From Paenibacillus sp. TCA20 (GTDB lineage Bacteria > Bacillota > Bacilli > Paenibacillales > Paenibacillaceae): 62,616 nucleotides of DNA. Below the pieces are notes generated by a model. That model saw only the letters and a list, made by a program, of their open reading frames with translations. It was not told the DNA's origin and did no database searches. Positions 1 through 9,100 of the stretch are shown piece after piece (position 1 is the first letter of the stretch; each line of letters starts with the position of its first letter). Position numbers and translations under genes: made by a program. The stretch is from the NCBI RefSeq assembly GCF_000732325.1, contig NZ_BBIW01000021.1, positions 1 through 62,616 on the forward strand, in the 5' to 3' direction.

Positions 1-470
1 TGTTGCTCCCGTCGGTCCGGTTGCACCGACTGCCCCTGCGTCACCGGTTGCTCCTGTCGGTCCGGTTGCGCCTAATGCTCCAGCTTCACCTGTCGCACCT
101 GTCGAACCAGTTGCCCCAACTGCTCCGGCGTCACCGGTTGCTCCTGCCGGACCCGTTGCACCGACTGCTCCGGTTTCTCCCGTTGCTCCTGTCGGTCCGG
201 TTGCGCCTAATGCTCCAGCTTCACCTGTCGCACCTGTCGGACCGGTTACACCCACTGCTCCGGCTTCTCCTGTCGCACCTGTCGGACCCGTTGCACCTAC
301 TGCTCCGGCCTCACCTGTCGGACCCGTTGCACCTACTGCTCCGGCCTCACCTGTTGCTCCTGCCGGACCCGTTGTTCCCGTCGAGCCAGTTGCACCGACT
401 GCTCCCGCTTCTCCTGTCGCTCCTGTCGCACCTGTTGATCCGGTTGCACCAGTTGAACCACCTGGCGGCC
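1..470. repeat. Degenerate tandem DNA repeat encoding collagen Gly-X-Y triplets
   Basis: The collagen-coding part is built of imperfect units of roughly 27 to 45 bp, for example coding for GATGEAGAV followed by GATGPT. Several units are nearly identical at the DNA level, as around 290-330, so the region is prone to length change by slippage or recombination. It continues beyond the left edge. Confidence 0.8.
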
Positions 471-945
471 CTTCTGGCCCAGTCATTCCTGTCGCACCGG
501 TCTCACCAGTTAATCCGGTCGCCCCCGTACTTCCCGTTACACCGGTTGTTCCGGTCGGACCTGTTGCCCCTGTAGCGCCGATCCCACCGGAGTTTGCTCC
601 AAGAAGCTCAGCTGAAACAATCCGATGGGCTGCTGCCAGATTTCCTGCGCCGTCCTTACCCCATACAGATAACTCAATTGAATCCTCTGCAAGACCGCTT
701 GTAAGAAATTCAAACTCAAATCCATCCAGATTGGCGAAATAGGTTCTGTTAATCACACCATTTGGTCCAATGCTTAACGAATCGAGCACATACAAAGTTC
801 GAGCCGTATCCAACACATATCCCTGAACCGTTACAATTCCACTATTGACGGTATCCCGATTTTCAATAGATATTGTAATTTGCTGTGTAAGTCTGACTCC
901 ATTTACCGCATTATTCTCAATAGGTCCAGTTGAGTAATTAGCCAT
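1..945 (-). CDS. Collagen-like repeat protein, probably on the spore surface (3' end beyond window)
   Basis: This reading frame starts at ATG 945 behind GGGAG and is open to the left edge, so the C-terminus is missing (315 codons visible). Residues 1 to about 118 form a non-repetitive module that is closely similar to the neighbouring 999-1334 protein. From about residue 121 the protein is an unbroken Gly-X-Y collagen repeat, mainly GAT, GPT, GEA and GAV triplets. Proteins of this build in Bacillus and Paenibacillus (BclA family) form glycosylated filaments on the exosporium, with Thr of GPT/GAT triplets carrying the sugars; that location is inferred here. There is no signal peptide and no BclA-type basal-layer targeting motif, so the N-terminal module may do the anchoring. 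Confidence 0.85.
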   Translation of the reverse strand, partial: MANYSTGPIENNAVNGVRLTQQITISIENRDTVNSGIVTVQGYVLDTARTLYVLDSLSIGPNGVINRTYFANLDGFEFEFLTSGLAEDSIELSVWGKDGAGNLAAAHRIVSAELLGANSGGIGATGATGPTGTTGVTGSTGATGLTGETGATGMTGPEGPPGGSTGATGSTGATGATGEAGAVGATGSTGTTGPAGATGEAGAVGATGPTGEAGAVGATGPTGATGEAGAVGVTGPTGATGEAGALGATGPTGATGETGAVGATGPAGATGDAGAVGATGSTGATGEAGALGATGPTGATGDAGAVGATGPTGAT

Positions 946-998
946 ATTACCAATCTCCCTCAATTATGAAGTGATTTGTTAGTTACAACACTCACTTC

Positions 999-1334
999 TT
1001 ACAATTCTGAAGATACTAATCGATGCGCACTCACGATGTGACCTGATCCATCTTTTCCCCATACGGATACTTCAATCGCATCATTATCATCAATCGACAC
1101 TACAAACTCATAACCTTCGACATTGGCTAAATAATCGTTTGTAAATACAGCGTTCGGAGCGAGATTGAAGAACTCTTCCACGTAAATTGCTCTTACTTGA
1201 TCCAGTACATATCCTTGTATTAAGATCGAAGCATTTTGAGTCAATGATTTATTCATCATTTTAACTGTGACCATCTGGACCGGCCGAAGGCCGTTTACCG
1301 CACTATTTAAAATAGGCCCCGTCGTGACAACCAA
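999..1334 (-). CDS. Stand-alone spore-surface-like N-terminal module protein
   Basis: A 111-residue protein with no signal peptide or membrane segment. It aligns along its whole length with the first ~115 residues of the collagen-like protein next to it. Shared features are TTGP or STGP near the start, GYVLD in the middle and WGKDGxG followed by SxEL at the end. The start is TTG at 1334, preceded by GAAGGGGG with eight bases between; no better ATG exists. It is encoded just upstream of the collagen-like gene with a 53 bp gap and may be co-transcribed. The function is unknown. Its predicted all-beta character and context suggest a spore-coat or exosporium component that pairs with the homologous module of its neighbour (inference). 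Confidence 0.75.
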   Translation of the reverse strand: MVVTTGPILNSAVNGLRPVQMVTVKMMNKSLTQNASILIQGYVLDQVRAIYVEEFFNLAPNAVFTNDYLANVEGYEFVVSIDDNDAIEVSVWGKDGSGHIVSAHRLVSSEL

Positions 1335-1697
1335 TTATTGTTCCCCCTTCATGAACTGACATATATCAATAGGTTAGGAACCATCTTTCTCAACATATGA
1401 TGCCGGTGCTCAATGAATGTCATGAATCTTGTCGAGTTAACCATTTATTTGGATCATATTCGTACAATTGATCTACATATGTTTAAGTTTTGTCTTGTGG
1501 GTGAACATATTAGAGTGTGATGTTGTTTAGAGGACATGGAATAGGGTTTTGTTTATTGTCAAGTGAATTATTTGTGATATATGATTACTAATGAATTTCG
1601 CTTGCAAACGCTATTATCATCTAGATGAATCAATTTAACTTACTGATTTACATAGATGAGCAATCCGAATAATTAACTTACCAAAGGAGAATGGAGC
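1335..1697. other. Intergenic region with divergent promoters, AT-rich
   Basis: About 360 bp between the minus-strand spore-surface-like genes and the plus-strand SDR gene. It must hold the promoters of both. I see no convincing RNA gene or ORF. A weak catabolite-repression (cre)-like sequence at 1602-1616 (TTGCAAACGC then TATTA) has one mismatch to the loose consensus and lies about 80 bp upstream of the SDR start. Confidence 0.5.
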
Positions 1698-2486
1698 ATG
1701 AATAAACGTTTTGATTCAAAAGTTGTATTGATTACTGGAGCAGGCTCCGGATTAGGACAAGCGGCAGCCCTTGAAATCGCTAAAGAAGGCGCCAAGCTGT
1801 CACTGGTTGACCTCAATCAAACCGCACTTGAAGAAACGAAAAAATTGATTCTTGAAGCAGCACCTGAAGCAGAAATCCTTCTTCTCACTGCCGATGTATC
1901 TGATGAGCAAGCGGTCCAGAAATATGTAGATGATACGGTACAACAATTCGGCCGCATCGATGGTTTCTACAACAATGCTGGAATCGAGGGTACTCAGGCT
2001 CCTACAGCAGAATACAACAGCAAAGTGTTTGACAAAGTCATCGACATCAACCTTAAAGGTGTCTTCTATGGTATGAAATATGTACTTCCTGTAATGAAAG
2101 AGCAGCAATCCGGTGCCATCGTGAACGTAGCATCTGTCGGCGGAATCCGCGGAGTTCTAAATCAGGCAGCATATGTTGCGAGTAAACATGCCGTGGCCGG
2201 TATGACAAAAAACGCAGCAATCGAATATGGTCAGTACAACTTAAGCATCAATGCCATTGCACCAGGTGCCATAATGACAGCAATGGTCGTTGGTTCCCTG
2301 AAACAAATCGGCGGAGAAGACGGTTGGGAAGAAGCCGGCAAACAATTCGTCAGCGTCAATCCGAAAAAACGCTTCGGTAAACCAGAAGAAGTAGGCCGTC
2401 TCGTCGCGTTCCTGCTGTCCGGAGAATCCGAATTTATTAACGGTGTCGTGATTCCTATTGACGGTGGACAGTCGAACCAATACTAA
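1698..2486 (+). CDS. SDR-family NAD(P)-dependent oxidoreductase
   Basis: A 262-residue classical short-chain dehydrogenase. The cofactor motif TGAGSGLG is at residues 13-20, NNAG at 92-95, the catalytic Ser at 146 and the YxxxK pair at Tyr159/Lys163. The acidic residue after the second strand (VDLN) favours NAD(H). The start is fixed by AAAGGAG ten bases upstream of the ATG. It is a monocistronic gene with its own terminator. The substrate is not evident; relatives are annotated as 3-oxoacyl-ACP reductase-like or glucose 1-dehydrogenase-like. It differs from the second SDR at 42082-42837. Confidence 0.92.
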   Translation: MNKRFDSKVVLITGAGSGLGQAAALEIAKEGAKLSLVDLNQTALEETKKLILEAAPEAEILLLTADVSDEQAVQKYVDDTVQQFGRIDGFYNNAGIEGTQAPTAEYNSKVFDKVIDINLKGVFYGMKYVLPVMKEQQSGAIVNVASVGGIRGVLNQAAYVASKHAVAGMTKNAAIEYGQYNLSINAIAPGAIMTAMVVGSLKQIGGEDGWEEAGKQFVSVNPKKRFGKPEEVGRLVAFLLSGESEFINGVVIPIDGGQSNQY

Positions 2487-2508
2487 TTTATCTCAAAAAG
2501 ATCATTTT

Positions 2509-2531
2509 GGACCCCTGCTTGGGGTCCTTTT
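2509..2531 (+). terminator. Intrinsic terminator of the SDR gene
   Basis: A perfect 7 bp stem (GGACCCC/GGGGTCC) with a five-base loop, followed by TTTT, 22 bases after the SDR stop codon. Confidence 0.85.
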
Positions 2532-2553
2532 CTATTCCTTGTCACTCAACACA

Positions 2554-2590
2554 AAGAGGCGAATCCCTCATATTAAGGGATTCGCCTCTT
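2554..2590. terminator. 15 bp inverted repeat, terminator of the FUSC gene or bidirectional
   Basis: A perfect 15 bp inverted repeat with a seven-base loop between the convergent SDR and FUSC genes. The T content on either side is modest, so it probably stops transcription from both directions. Confidence 0.75.
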
Positions 2591-2615
2591 CTTCTCTTCT
2601 ATCTACTTATTCAAA

Positions 2616-4601
2616 CTAACTTGTCGCCTTCTCCCCAATGTGCAGGGAATGCTGAAGCTGCACAATATCCTCATATATGGCTGGGAACTTGGAGAGCCAA
2701 GGGAGGTTCATTTCTACTGGTTCTCTCTTATCCTTAATCGATTGTGTGAGCATTTCGAAATAACGACGAAACTCATGTCTATCCTCATCGGATATCGCTT
2801 CGGTTTCATTTTTGTTTGCTGCTGCCAGCAGAACATATCCCAGATGCAGACAATCGGCAACGGCCGGCCACAGCACGGCGATTCGGCCGCTTTTTTTGAT
2901 AGACTCCGCAAAGGCATCGTCATAAACCAATCTTAATTGAATCAACGCATTACGTAAATCATGCTCTTGAAGCTCTTTATCATGAACAGGATCTTCATTG
3001 AGTATTGCCAGAAGTAATTCCCCTTCTTTTTGAACGGCATGGGACATCGCCTCCGGCAATTTCCTGGAAGCCCTTGTTCTCCAGAGCAGCAATGAACCCA
3101 CAATAGCAATAATACTCCCGATAATAATATCTATAATACGGGCCGATATAAAATATCCTGCGGTCAAAGCAGGCTGAATGGTTGTACCGATCAGCAGCGT
3201 GCTTGGTGTCAGGAATAATACAGCGAGTGCATAGTTTCTTCCGTATATAAGCTCCACAATGAATTGAAATATCATCAGAGTGAGGGGGATGACGATACCG
3301 ATTGGCTCATACCACAGCACTGCAGCACCGATCAAGATTCCAATAATTGTCCCAGCCGAACGCTGCAGACCTCGATATACCGTGCCGATATAGGTGCCTC
3401 CAGCCATAACAGCTGCACTAGACAAGGGAACCCAGTAAGAGCGGTCGAAATGAAAACCATAGGCGATCGCCGCTGCAACGAGCAGCACCAACCCATATCG
3501 AAGGGAAGTATACAGAATCGTTGAATCGGGTCTGAATGCGTTACGCAGCAAGTTGAGGATCGAAGGCTTCGAATCGCCTAATGTCATACTATCTTCAGCC
3601 GGTGTATCAGCTTCTCTCGTTAACATATCATACGCCGCTTCAATATGAGCATACAAATTGTGTAACGAACCCTCATATTCTTCTTCCATGGAGTGGTTCA
3701 AACGAACTCTAGCATCTCTTGTGTGGATGGCATGGCTCAGCCTCTGCAATGCATGTGCCAGCCCGTCCTCTGCCGCATTTTTGCTCTCCATGGAGACATC
3801 GATGATGGATATAAATATATCGCTCGCTTGCAGATTTAATCTTTTTAATTTTTCTAAGTACTGATTATTTCGCGAGCCAATGACTTTACCATTCGTTAAG
3901 GTGCGTTCTGCCTGCTTCATGAGTGAAGCGCTCTGATGCTGAAGATCCGTGAATTGCTCTGTCCCGATCGCAGAGAGCAGCTTGGATAAGCTCTGATATA
4001 CAGCAGACACTGATTTGTTCTCTGGTCCATAAGGAACGATCAGATAACCGAACATCCCCACAATCCAAGCAAACAGACCGCCAAGCAGTACACACAGTGC
4101 GCTTAACGGTAATGTACTTGGATCGTGCGGCATGGACGTTCCGACTGAATAGGCAAGGACAAAAAACATCCCCCCAGGACCTGTAATTCGAAAAAGATTG
4201 AATATAAAGACAGATAATGCCCCAACAAGACCAAACATGAAGACCATTAGCGGCACATTGTAAGAGCATAAGGCACCCAGCGTTAACGCGGCAGTCAAGC
4301 CAAGCGCAACCCAGAATAAGCGGATCGCACGCTGAGCATAGGTTTCATTCGATACATACAAAAAAGTAAAGCCGCCGATGGATGCCAGTATGCCTAGACT
4401 CGGATTTCCACTCAGAAACCCTAATATGGAAGGTATACCTACACTTATAGCGGATCCAATTCCTCGAAACCAATTTAAAGGAATCGGCTTGATTGCAAAT
4501 GCATCTCTATATTTTCTTTCCGCCGGAATGATGTGCTTCGCACGGCGTCTTTCGGTGGATTTTTGATATTTGCTGATTTTATGATTGTTGTAATTATCCA
4601 T
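2616..4601 (-). CDS. FUSC-family inner-membrane transporter (aromatic acid exporter-like)
   Basis: A 661-residue protein with the FUSC layout: a cluster of membrane helices at about residues 45-195, a long helical cytoplasmic region at about 200-370, a second cluster at about 375-515 and a soluble C-terminal tail. Relatives such as YccS and AaeB are thought to export aromatic or phenolic compounds; the substrate here is unknown. A MarR regulator lies immediately upstream in the same direction with a 21 bp gap, which suggests a regulator-pump operon induced by a small aromatic ligand (inference). Confidence 0.85.
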   Translation of the reverse strand: MDNYNNHKISKYQKSTERRRAKHIIPAERKYRDAFAIKPIPLNWFRGIGSAISVGIPSILGFLSGNPSLGILASIGGFTFLYVSNETYAQRAIRLFWVALGLTAALTLGALCSYNVPLMVFMFGLVGALSVFIFNLFRITGPGGMFFVLAYSVGTSMPHDPSTLPLSALCVLLGGLFAWIVGMFGYLIVPYGPENKSVSAVYQSLSKLLSAIGTEQFTDLQHQSASLMKQAERTLTNGKVIGSRNNQYLEKLKRLNLQASDIFISIIDVSMESKNAAEDGLAHALQRLSHAIHTRDARVRLNHSMEEEYEGSLHNLYAHIEAAYDMLTREADTPAEDSMTLGDSKPSILNLLRNAFRPDSTILYTSLRYGLVLLVAAAIAYGFHFDRSYWVPLSSAAVMAGGTYIGTVYRGLQRSAGTIIGILIGAAVLWYEPIGIVIPLTLMIFQFIVELIYGRNYALAVLFLTPSTLLIGTTIQPALTAGYFISARIIDIIIGSIIAIVGSLLLWRTRASRKLPEAMSHAVQKEGELLLAILNEDPVHDKELQEHDLRNALIQLRLVYDDAFAESIKKSGRIAVLWPAVADCLHLGYVLLAAANKNETEAISDEDRHEFRRYFEMLTQSIKDKREPVEMNLPWLSKFPAIYEDIVQLQHSLHIGEKATS

Positions 4602-4622
4602 ACTTGTTACCTCGATTTCCTA

Positions 4623-5069
4623 CTAAAAATGTACGGTATGAGCAGCTGCATTATCTTCAATCTGACCCAACACTTTGTTGAAGACAGCCAGCTCATCCTG
4701 CGGTATTCCGTCAAGAACCTTGCTGAATACCTGTTCCAGATGTTCATATACCTCATCTCTTAATTTGACGCCTTGATCTGTAATGTATATGAGATAGGAT
4801 CTCCGATCCTCCTTATTTGTCTTCCGAACAATCAGTCCTTCCCTTTCCAGTATGTCCAATATTTTAGCAAGCGTTGCCGGATCTTTATCTGAGATGGCTG
4901 CTAACTCTTTTTGCGTAATACCATCATGCTCGTACACTCTCTTTACTACAGTCCATTGCTCAGGGGTGATCGCATAGCTCCTTAAATACCCAGTAAGAAA
5001 CCGAAGCACAGCTCGGCTAGTTCTTGTTATCGCATAGCCATACTTTTCTTCATTGCCTATAGCTTTCAT
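4623..5069 (-). CDS. MarR-family transcriptional regulator
   Basis: A winged-helix repressor of 148 residues. The start is the ATG at 5069, preceded by TGGAGG; an in-frame upstream extension to 5111 has no ribosome binding site and overlaps the operator. The MarR core is visible as LTPEQW-like, TQKELA and the basic wing around DRRSYLI. It should bind the palindrome at 5100-5113 and repress itself and the downstream FUSC pump until a ligand binds (family knowledge plus context). Confidence 0.9.
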   Translation of the reverse strand: MKAIGNEEKYGYAITRTSRAVLRFLTGYLRSYAITPEQWTVVKRVYEHDGITQKELAAISDKDPATLAKILDILEREGLIVRKTNKEDRRSYLIYITDQGVKLRDEVYEHLEQVFSKVLDGIPQDELAVFNKVLGQIEDNAAAHTVHF

Positions 5070-5099
5070 CTTTCTGCCTCCATAATTGTTATACAAATT

Positions 5100-5113
5100 A
5101 TATGTATACATAT
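5100..5113. promoter_or_regulatory. Palindromic candidate MarR operator
   Basis: A perfect 14 bp palindrome, ATATGTATACATAT, lies 31 bp upstream of the MarR start. Its size and position fit autoregulation by a MarR dimer; binding itself is inferred. Confidence 0.6.
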
Positions 5114-5220
5114 CAATTTTATCTCTCTAATTGTACTTTTTCAAGTTTTTCTGAAAATTACTTGTTAGACGAATCAATTTCATCATACCCAGGAATCTTG
5201 AAATCAATGTTGCTGCACTA

Positions 5221-5252
5221 AAAAAAACGAACCCGCAATGTTAGCAGGTTCT
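5221..5252 (-). terminator. Intrinsic terminator of the kinase-CheR operon
   Basis: On the minus strand the stem GAACCTGC/GCGGGTTC with a seven-base loop is followed by a run of seven or more T, 21 bases after the CheR stop. Confidence 0.85.
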
Positions 5253-5272
5253 TCAGTCCATCAGGTGACTAT

Positions 5273-6037
5273 TCATTGGATCTTTCGATACAGCTTCTCA
5301 CGCCTGTCAAGCGTTTCATATTTGTGGCTATGACTATTAAACAGCATCGATTCCTTGTCTCCCAGTACAAGAAAACCAAGCAGCGCTAGACTGTCATGCA
5401 GGAGATGATATACCCGATTCTGCAGCTCTCGATTGAAGTAAATGAGTACATTTCGGCAGAAAACCACATTAAATTCATTAAATGATTGGTCCGTGACCAG
5501 ATTATGCCGTGCAAATACAATGTTCTTGAGCAGGGATGAATTAAAAATAACAGAGTCCTTGCGGGCCATGTAATAGTCTGAGAAATCCCTTGTACCGCCT
5601 GAACGAATATAATTATAGGTGTTCACTTTCATATTTCTCAAGGGATATATGCCCATCTGAGCCTTTTCAAGTGCATCCTCATTAATATCGGTTGCATAGA
5701 TCCTGGCTCTGTCGTACAAGCCTTCTTCCTGAAGCAGAATTGCCATTGACAACACCTCTTCGCCGGTTGAGCAGCCTGCATGCCAGATTCGAATATGAGG
5801 ATATGTCCGTAAATACGGAATAACATTTTTACGAAACGAATAAAACATATCCGGGTCACGGAACATCTCCGTCACGCCAACGACAAAGTAACGAAGCAGC
5901 TGCTGCATCCGGTCAGGGTAATGGAGTACTTGAGGGATCAGAGCCGAGATTGACTCTTCACCTATCGACTGCATTCCGTGCCTAATTCTTCTATATATCG
6001 AATCATAAGCATAGTTACGAAAGTCATAACCATACAT
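5273..6037 (-). CDS. CheR-family SAM-dependent methyltransferase
   Basis: A protein-glutamate methyltransferase-like protein. The SAM-binding motif is HAGCSTGEEV at about residues 85-94, then YATDIN, and FCRNVLIYF near residue 194. The annotated ATG gives 254 residues but probably cuts off the start. The frame is open upstream to a TAA at 6155-6157 and codes there for LLLQAIYR before the ATG, which looks like the usual CheR first helix. AAAGGAGG at 6149-6156 fits a start near 6139-6148, where only ATT, ATC or CTG are available. It follows the hybrid kinase gene directly and has no chemotaxis genes around it, so it may modify or tune that signalling protein rather than flagellar receptors (inference). 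Confidence 0.85.
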   Translation of the reverse strand: MYGYDFRNYAYDSIYRRIRHGMQSIGEESISALIPQVLHYPDRMQQLLRYFVVGVTEMFRDPDMFYSFRKNVIPYLRTYPHIRIWHAGCSTGEEVLSMAILLQEEGLYDRARIYATDINEDALEKAQMGIYPLRNMKVNTYNYIRSGGTRDFSDYYMARKDSVIFNSSLLKNIVFARHNLVTDQSFNEFNVVFCRNVLIYFNRELQNRVYHLLHDSLALLGFLVLGDKESMLFNSHSHKYETLDRREKLYRKIQ

Positions 6038-6154
6038 ACGATAAATCGCCTGGAGAAGCAGCTCTACTTCTATTTTCTCAAGCTCCTTATCTTGACCTGA
6101 CAGAGGATCAAGCTGCGAATATTCCCCATAATCTGAAATGATCTTCAGCCTCCT

Positions 6155-9100
6155 TTACGTATAGAGCCACACCTTCAATAAAGAAAGCAACTTCTCAACA
6201 TCGATCGGCTTGCTAATATAATCAGATGCACCTGCTTCAATACATAGCTGCCGATCTTCTTTCATCGCTTTTGCCGTCAAAGCAATAATTGGAGTATTCT
6301 CAAAGCGACTGTTACCACGTATCGCTCTCATCGTCTGATATCCATCCATTTCCGGCATCATAATGTCCATAAGAATAAGATCAAATTCAGGATCCTCAGC
6401 AAGAACTTCCATCGCCTCTCGCCCATTCTCCGCAAAGGTCACATTCAATCCATACGATTCCAATATACTGACAAGTGAAAAAATGTTGCGAATGTCATCT
6501 TCAACTAGAAGAATTCGTTTCCCGTCGAAATCAGTCTGATTGCTGTACAGCTTCTTCAGTATATTGCGGCGATCTTCCGGCAGATTTGCTTCGACTCGAT
6601 GCAGGAACAATGCCGTTTCATCGAATAGACGCTCCTGCGATTTAACGTTTTTAATTATAATGCTCTCCGCATACTTTTTGAGCTCAATTTCTTCCTTCAT
6701 GGTCAGTTCTTTTCCCGTATATATAATGATCGGCAGCTGCTTCAAATGATCATTCTGCCTTATACGGTCGAGCAGTTCAAATCCAGAAATGCCGGCTAGA
6801 CCAAGATCCATGACCATACAGTCAAATCGTTCTTTTTCAAGCTCCCGCAGAGCCTCTTCACCCGTAGATACATCGGTAATCAGCACATCGTCATGACCAA
6901 TCAGTTCTACCATACTATTTCTAAGAACGACATCATCTTCAACAATAAGCAGCCGTTTCAGGTCACGATTAATGAAGGTTTCAATATCTGATAGGGCATC
7001 CTCGATCTGAACCTTGTTGACCGGCTTCTTCAGATAGGCGATAGCTCCCATCGTTAGTCCCATCTGTTGTTCATTTGCTGCAGAGACCACTTGCACTGGA
7101 ATATGACGCAATTCCGGATGCTGCTTCAGCCGCTCAAGTACGGTCCATCCATCAATGATCGGCAGCTGAATATCCAATATGATGGCATCTGGTTTATAAG
7201 CATGAGCAAGAGCAAGACCATGATCCCCCTGCAGAGCGACGATTCCTTTGAACTTCCGTGATCGAGCCATGTCCAGTATAATTCCAGCAAAATTCACGTC
7301 ATCTTCAATAATGAGCAGAACGCGATCACCGGCCTCTATACTTAACCGATCATCCAATACGTCCATTTCGAGAGGATTGATCGAACCCGGAGAATCTGCG
7401 TGCGTAATAACGGCAGTAGAATCGTTCAGCTGTTCTACAGCCGATTGAGGTTCCTCGCCTGCGACAGCAGCCTCATTTATCATCTCGGTCTCTGAATTAT
7501 GCTTGTATTCTGGGATGAATAGTGTAAAGGTGCTGCCTACTCCTTCCTCACTGTCAAACTCGATATGTCCGCCAATTAATCCCGCAAGCTCGCGGCTGAT
7601 CGTCAGTCCAAGTCCAGTTCCACCATATTTTCGGCTTGTTGTTCCATCGGCCTGCTGGAAAGCATCGAATATAATCTCTTTTTTGTCGAGTGGGATGCCA
7701 ATGCCGCTGTCAGCAACGGTGAATGCAATCCATTGCTCTACCTCGCCTTCATTGAAAGGACATCTGCGCTCATCTTTGTGGATGCTCAGCGTGACTTGAC
7801 CTTCACTTGTAAATTTAAAAGCGTTGGACAAGAGATTCTTCAAAATTTGCTGTAATCGGTGTACATCGGTGTAAATGTATTCAGGCAGAGGTGCATCTGC
7901 AACAATATTAAACTCAATTCCTTTGTTTAAAGCGATGGGGTGAAAGCTTCCCCGAAGACTGTCATTAATATCCGCTAGCAGCACATCATCCATCTCGACC
8001 TTCATTTGCCCTGCTTCAACCTTGGATAGATCCAGGATATCATCGATCAGCCTGAGTAGATCGTTACCCGAGGAATGGATGGTCTCAGCAAATTCAACCT
8101 GCTTCGCATTTAGATTCCCGTCTTTATTGTCCATCAGAATCTGAGAAAGGATTAGTAAACTATTGAGCGGTGTTCTCAGCTCATGTGACATATTCGCCAA
8201 AAATTCCGATTTATATTTAGATGCGATTAGCAGATCCGATGCCTGCTTCTCCAATACATAATTTTGCTTCTCCATTTGCTCGTTAATTTCTTCGATCCTG
8301 CGCAAATGACTTTCCACTTGCTCTGTTCTCACCGACAAATCCAGATTGATCTGCTCAAGATCTTGCTGTTGGCGCTGTAAACGTTCCTCGGATTGACGAA
8401 GCGCTTGATTGGATGCCTTCATCTCGTCCTGCTGGGAGATAAGCTCTTCCGATTGTGTTTTCAATTCCTCGGTTTGAGACTGGAGCTCCTCAGACATCGC
8501 CTGTGATTCTGCCAGCAATCGCTGGACCTCCATTTGCGCCAGGACATTATTGATGGCGATCCCGATCATGCTTCGAGTCTGCTCCACTAACTGAATATGC
8601 TCAGGCGTAAATGTCTTCAACGAAGCAAGCTCAATTACACCCTCGACTTCATTTTCAAATTCAACTGAGAAGATCATAATATGACGAGGCGAAGATTCGC
8701 CGAGCCCTGTCGAAATTTTCACATGTCCTTCGGGCACAGATTCAAGAAGAATGATCTGCTGTTGAAGTGCCGCCTGACCCACAAGTCCTTCACCAATGCG
8801 GATATATTCGGTTCCCAGACCTTCTCCAGAAGAGGCATAAGAAGCGGTCTTAACCAACTTGTTTTGTTTACGAAGATAAAATACCGCATAGGGCGCATCT
8901 AGCAGAGAAGCGAGTTTCATAGTGAATGATTCTGCAAGCTTAGATACTTCGATAACGCCTTGATAGGATACGGCAACCTCACGGACGCTGGTCTGCAGCC
9001 AGTCATTCTTCTCATACGTTTCAATAAGTCTGTTGGTGACTTCACCTAATTCCCTAATTTCATCACGCGTGCGAACGGTAATGCGTCTAGATAGCTTCTT

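Noticed and set aside
1..470. CRISPR array, because of regularly spaced repeats at the left edge
   Set aside because: The repeats have no unique spacers, vary gradually and translate as uninterrupted Gly-X-Y triplets.
3..575. A 190-codon plus-strand open frame rich in Leu, Arg and His
   Set aside because: It is the antisense image of the collagen repeat (Gly-X-Y codons read backwards) and has no ribosome binding site; the minus strand gives the real protein.
1602..1616. cre-like site upstream of the first SDR gene
   Set aside because: One mismatch to an already loose consensus and no functional reason for catabolite control; mentioned only in the intergenic entry.
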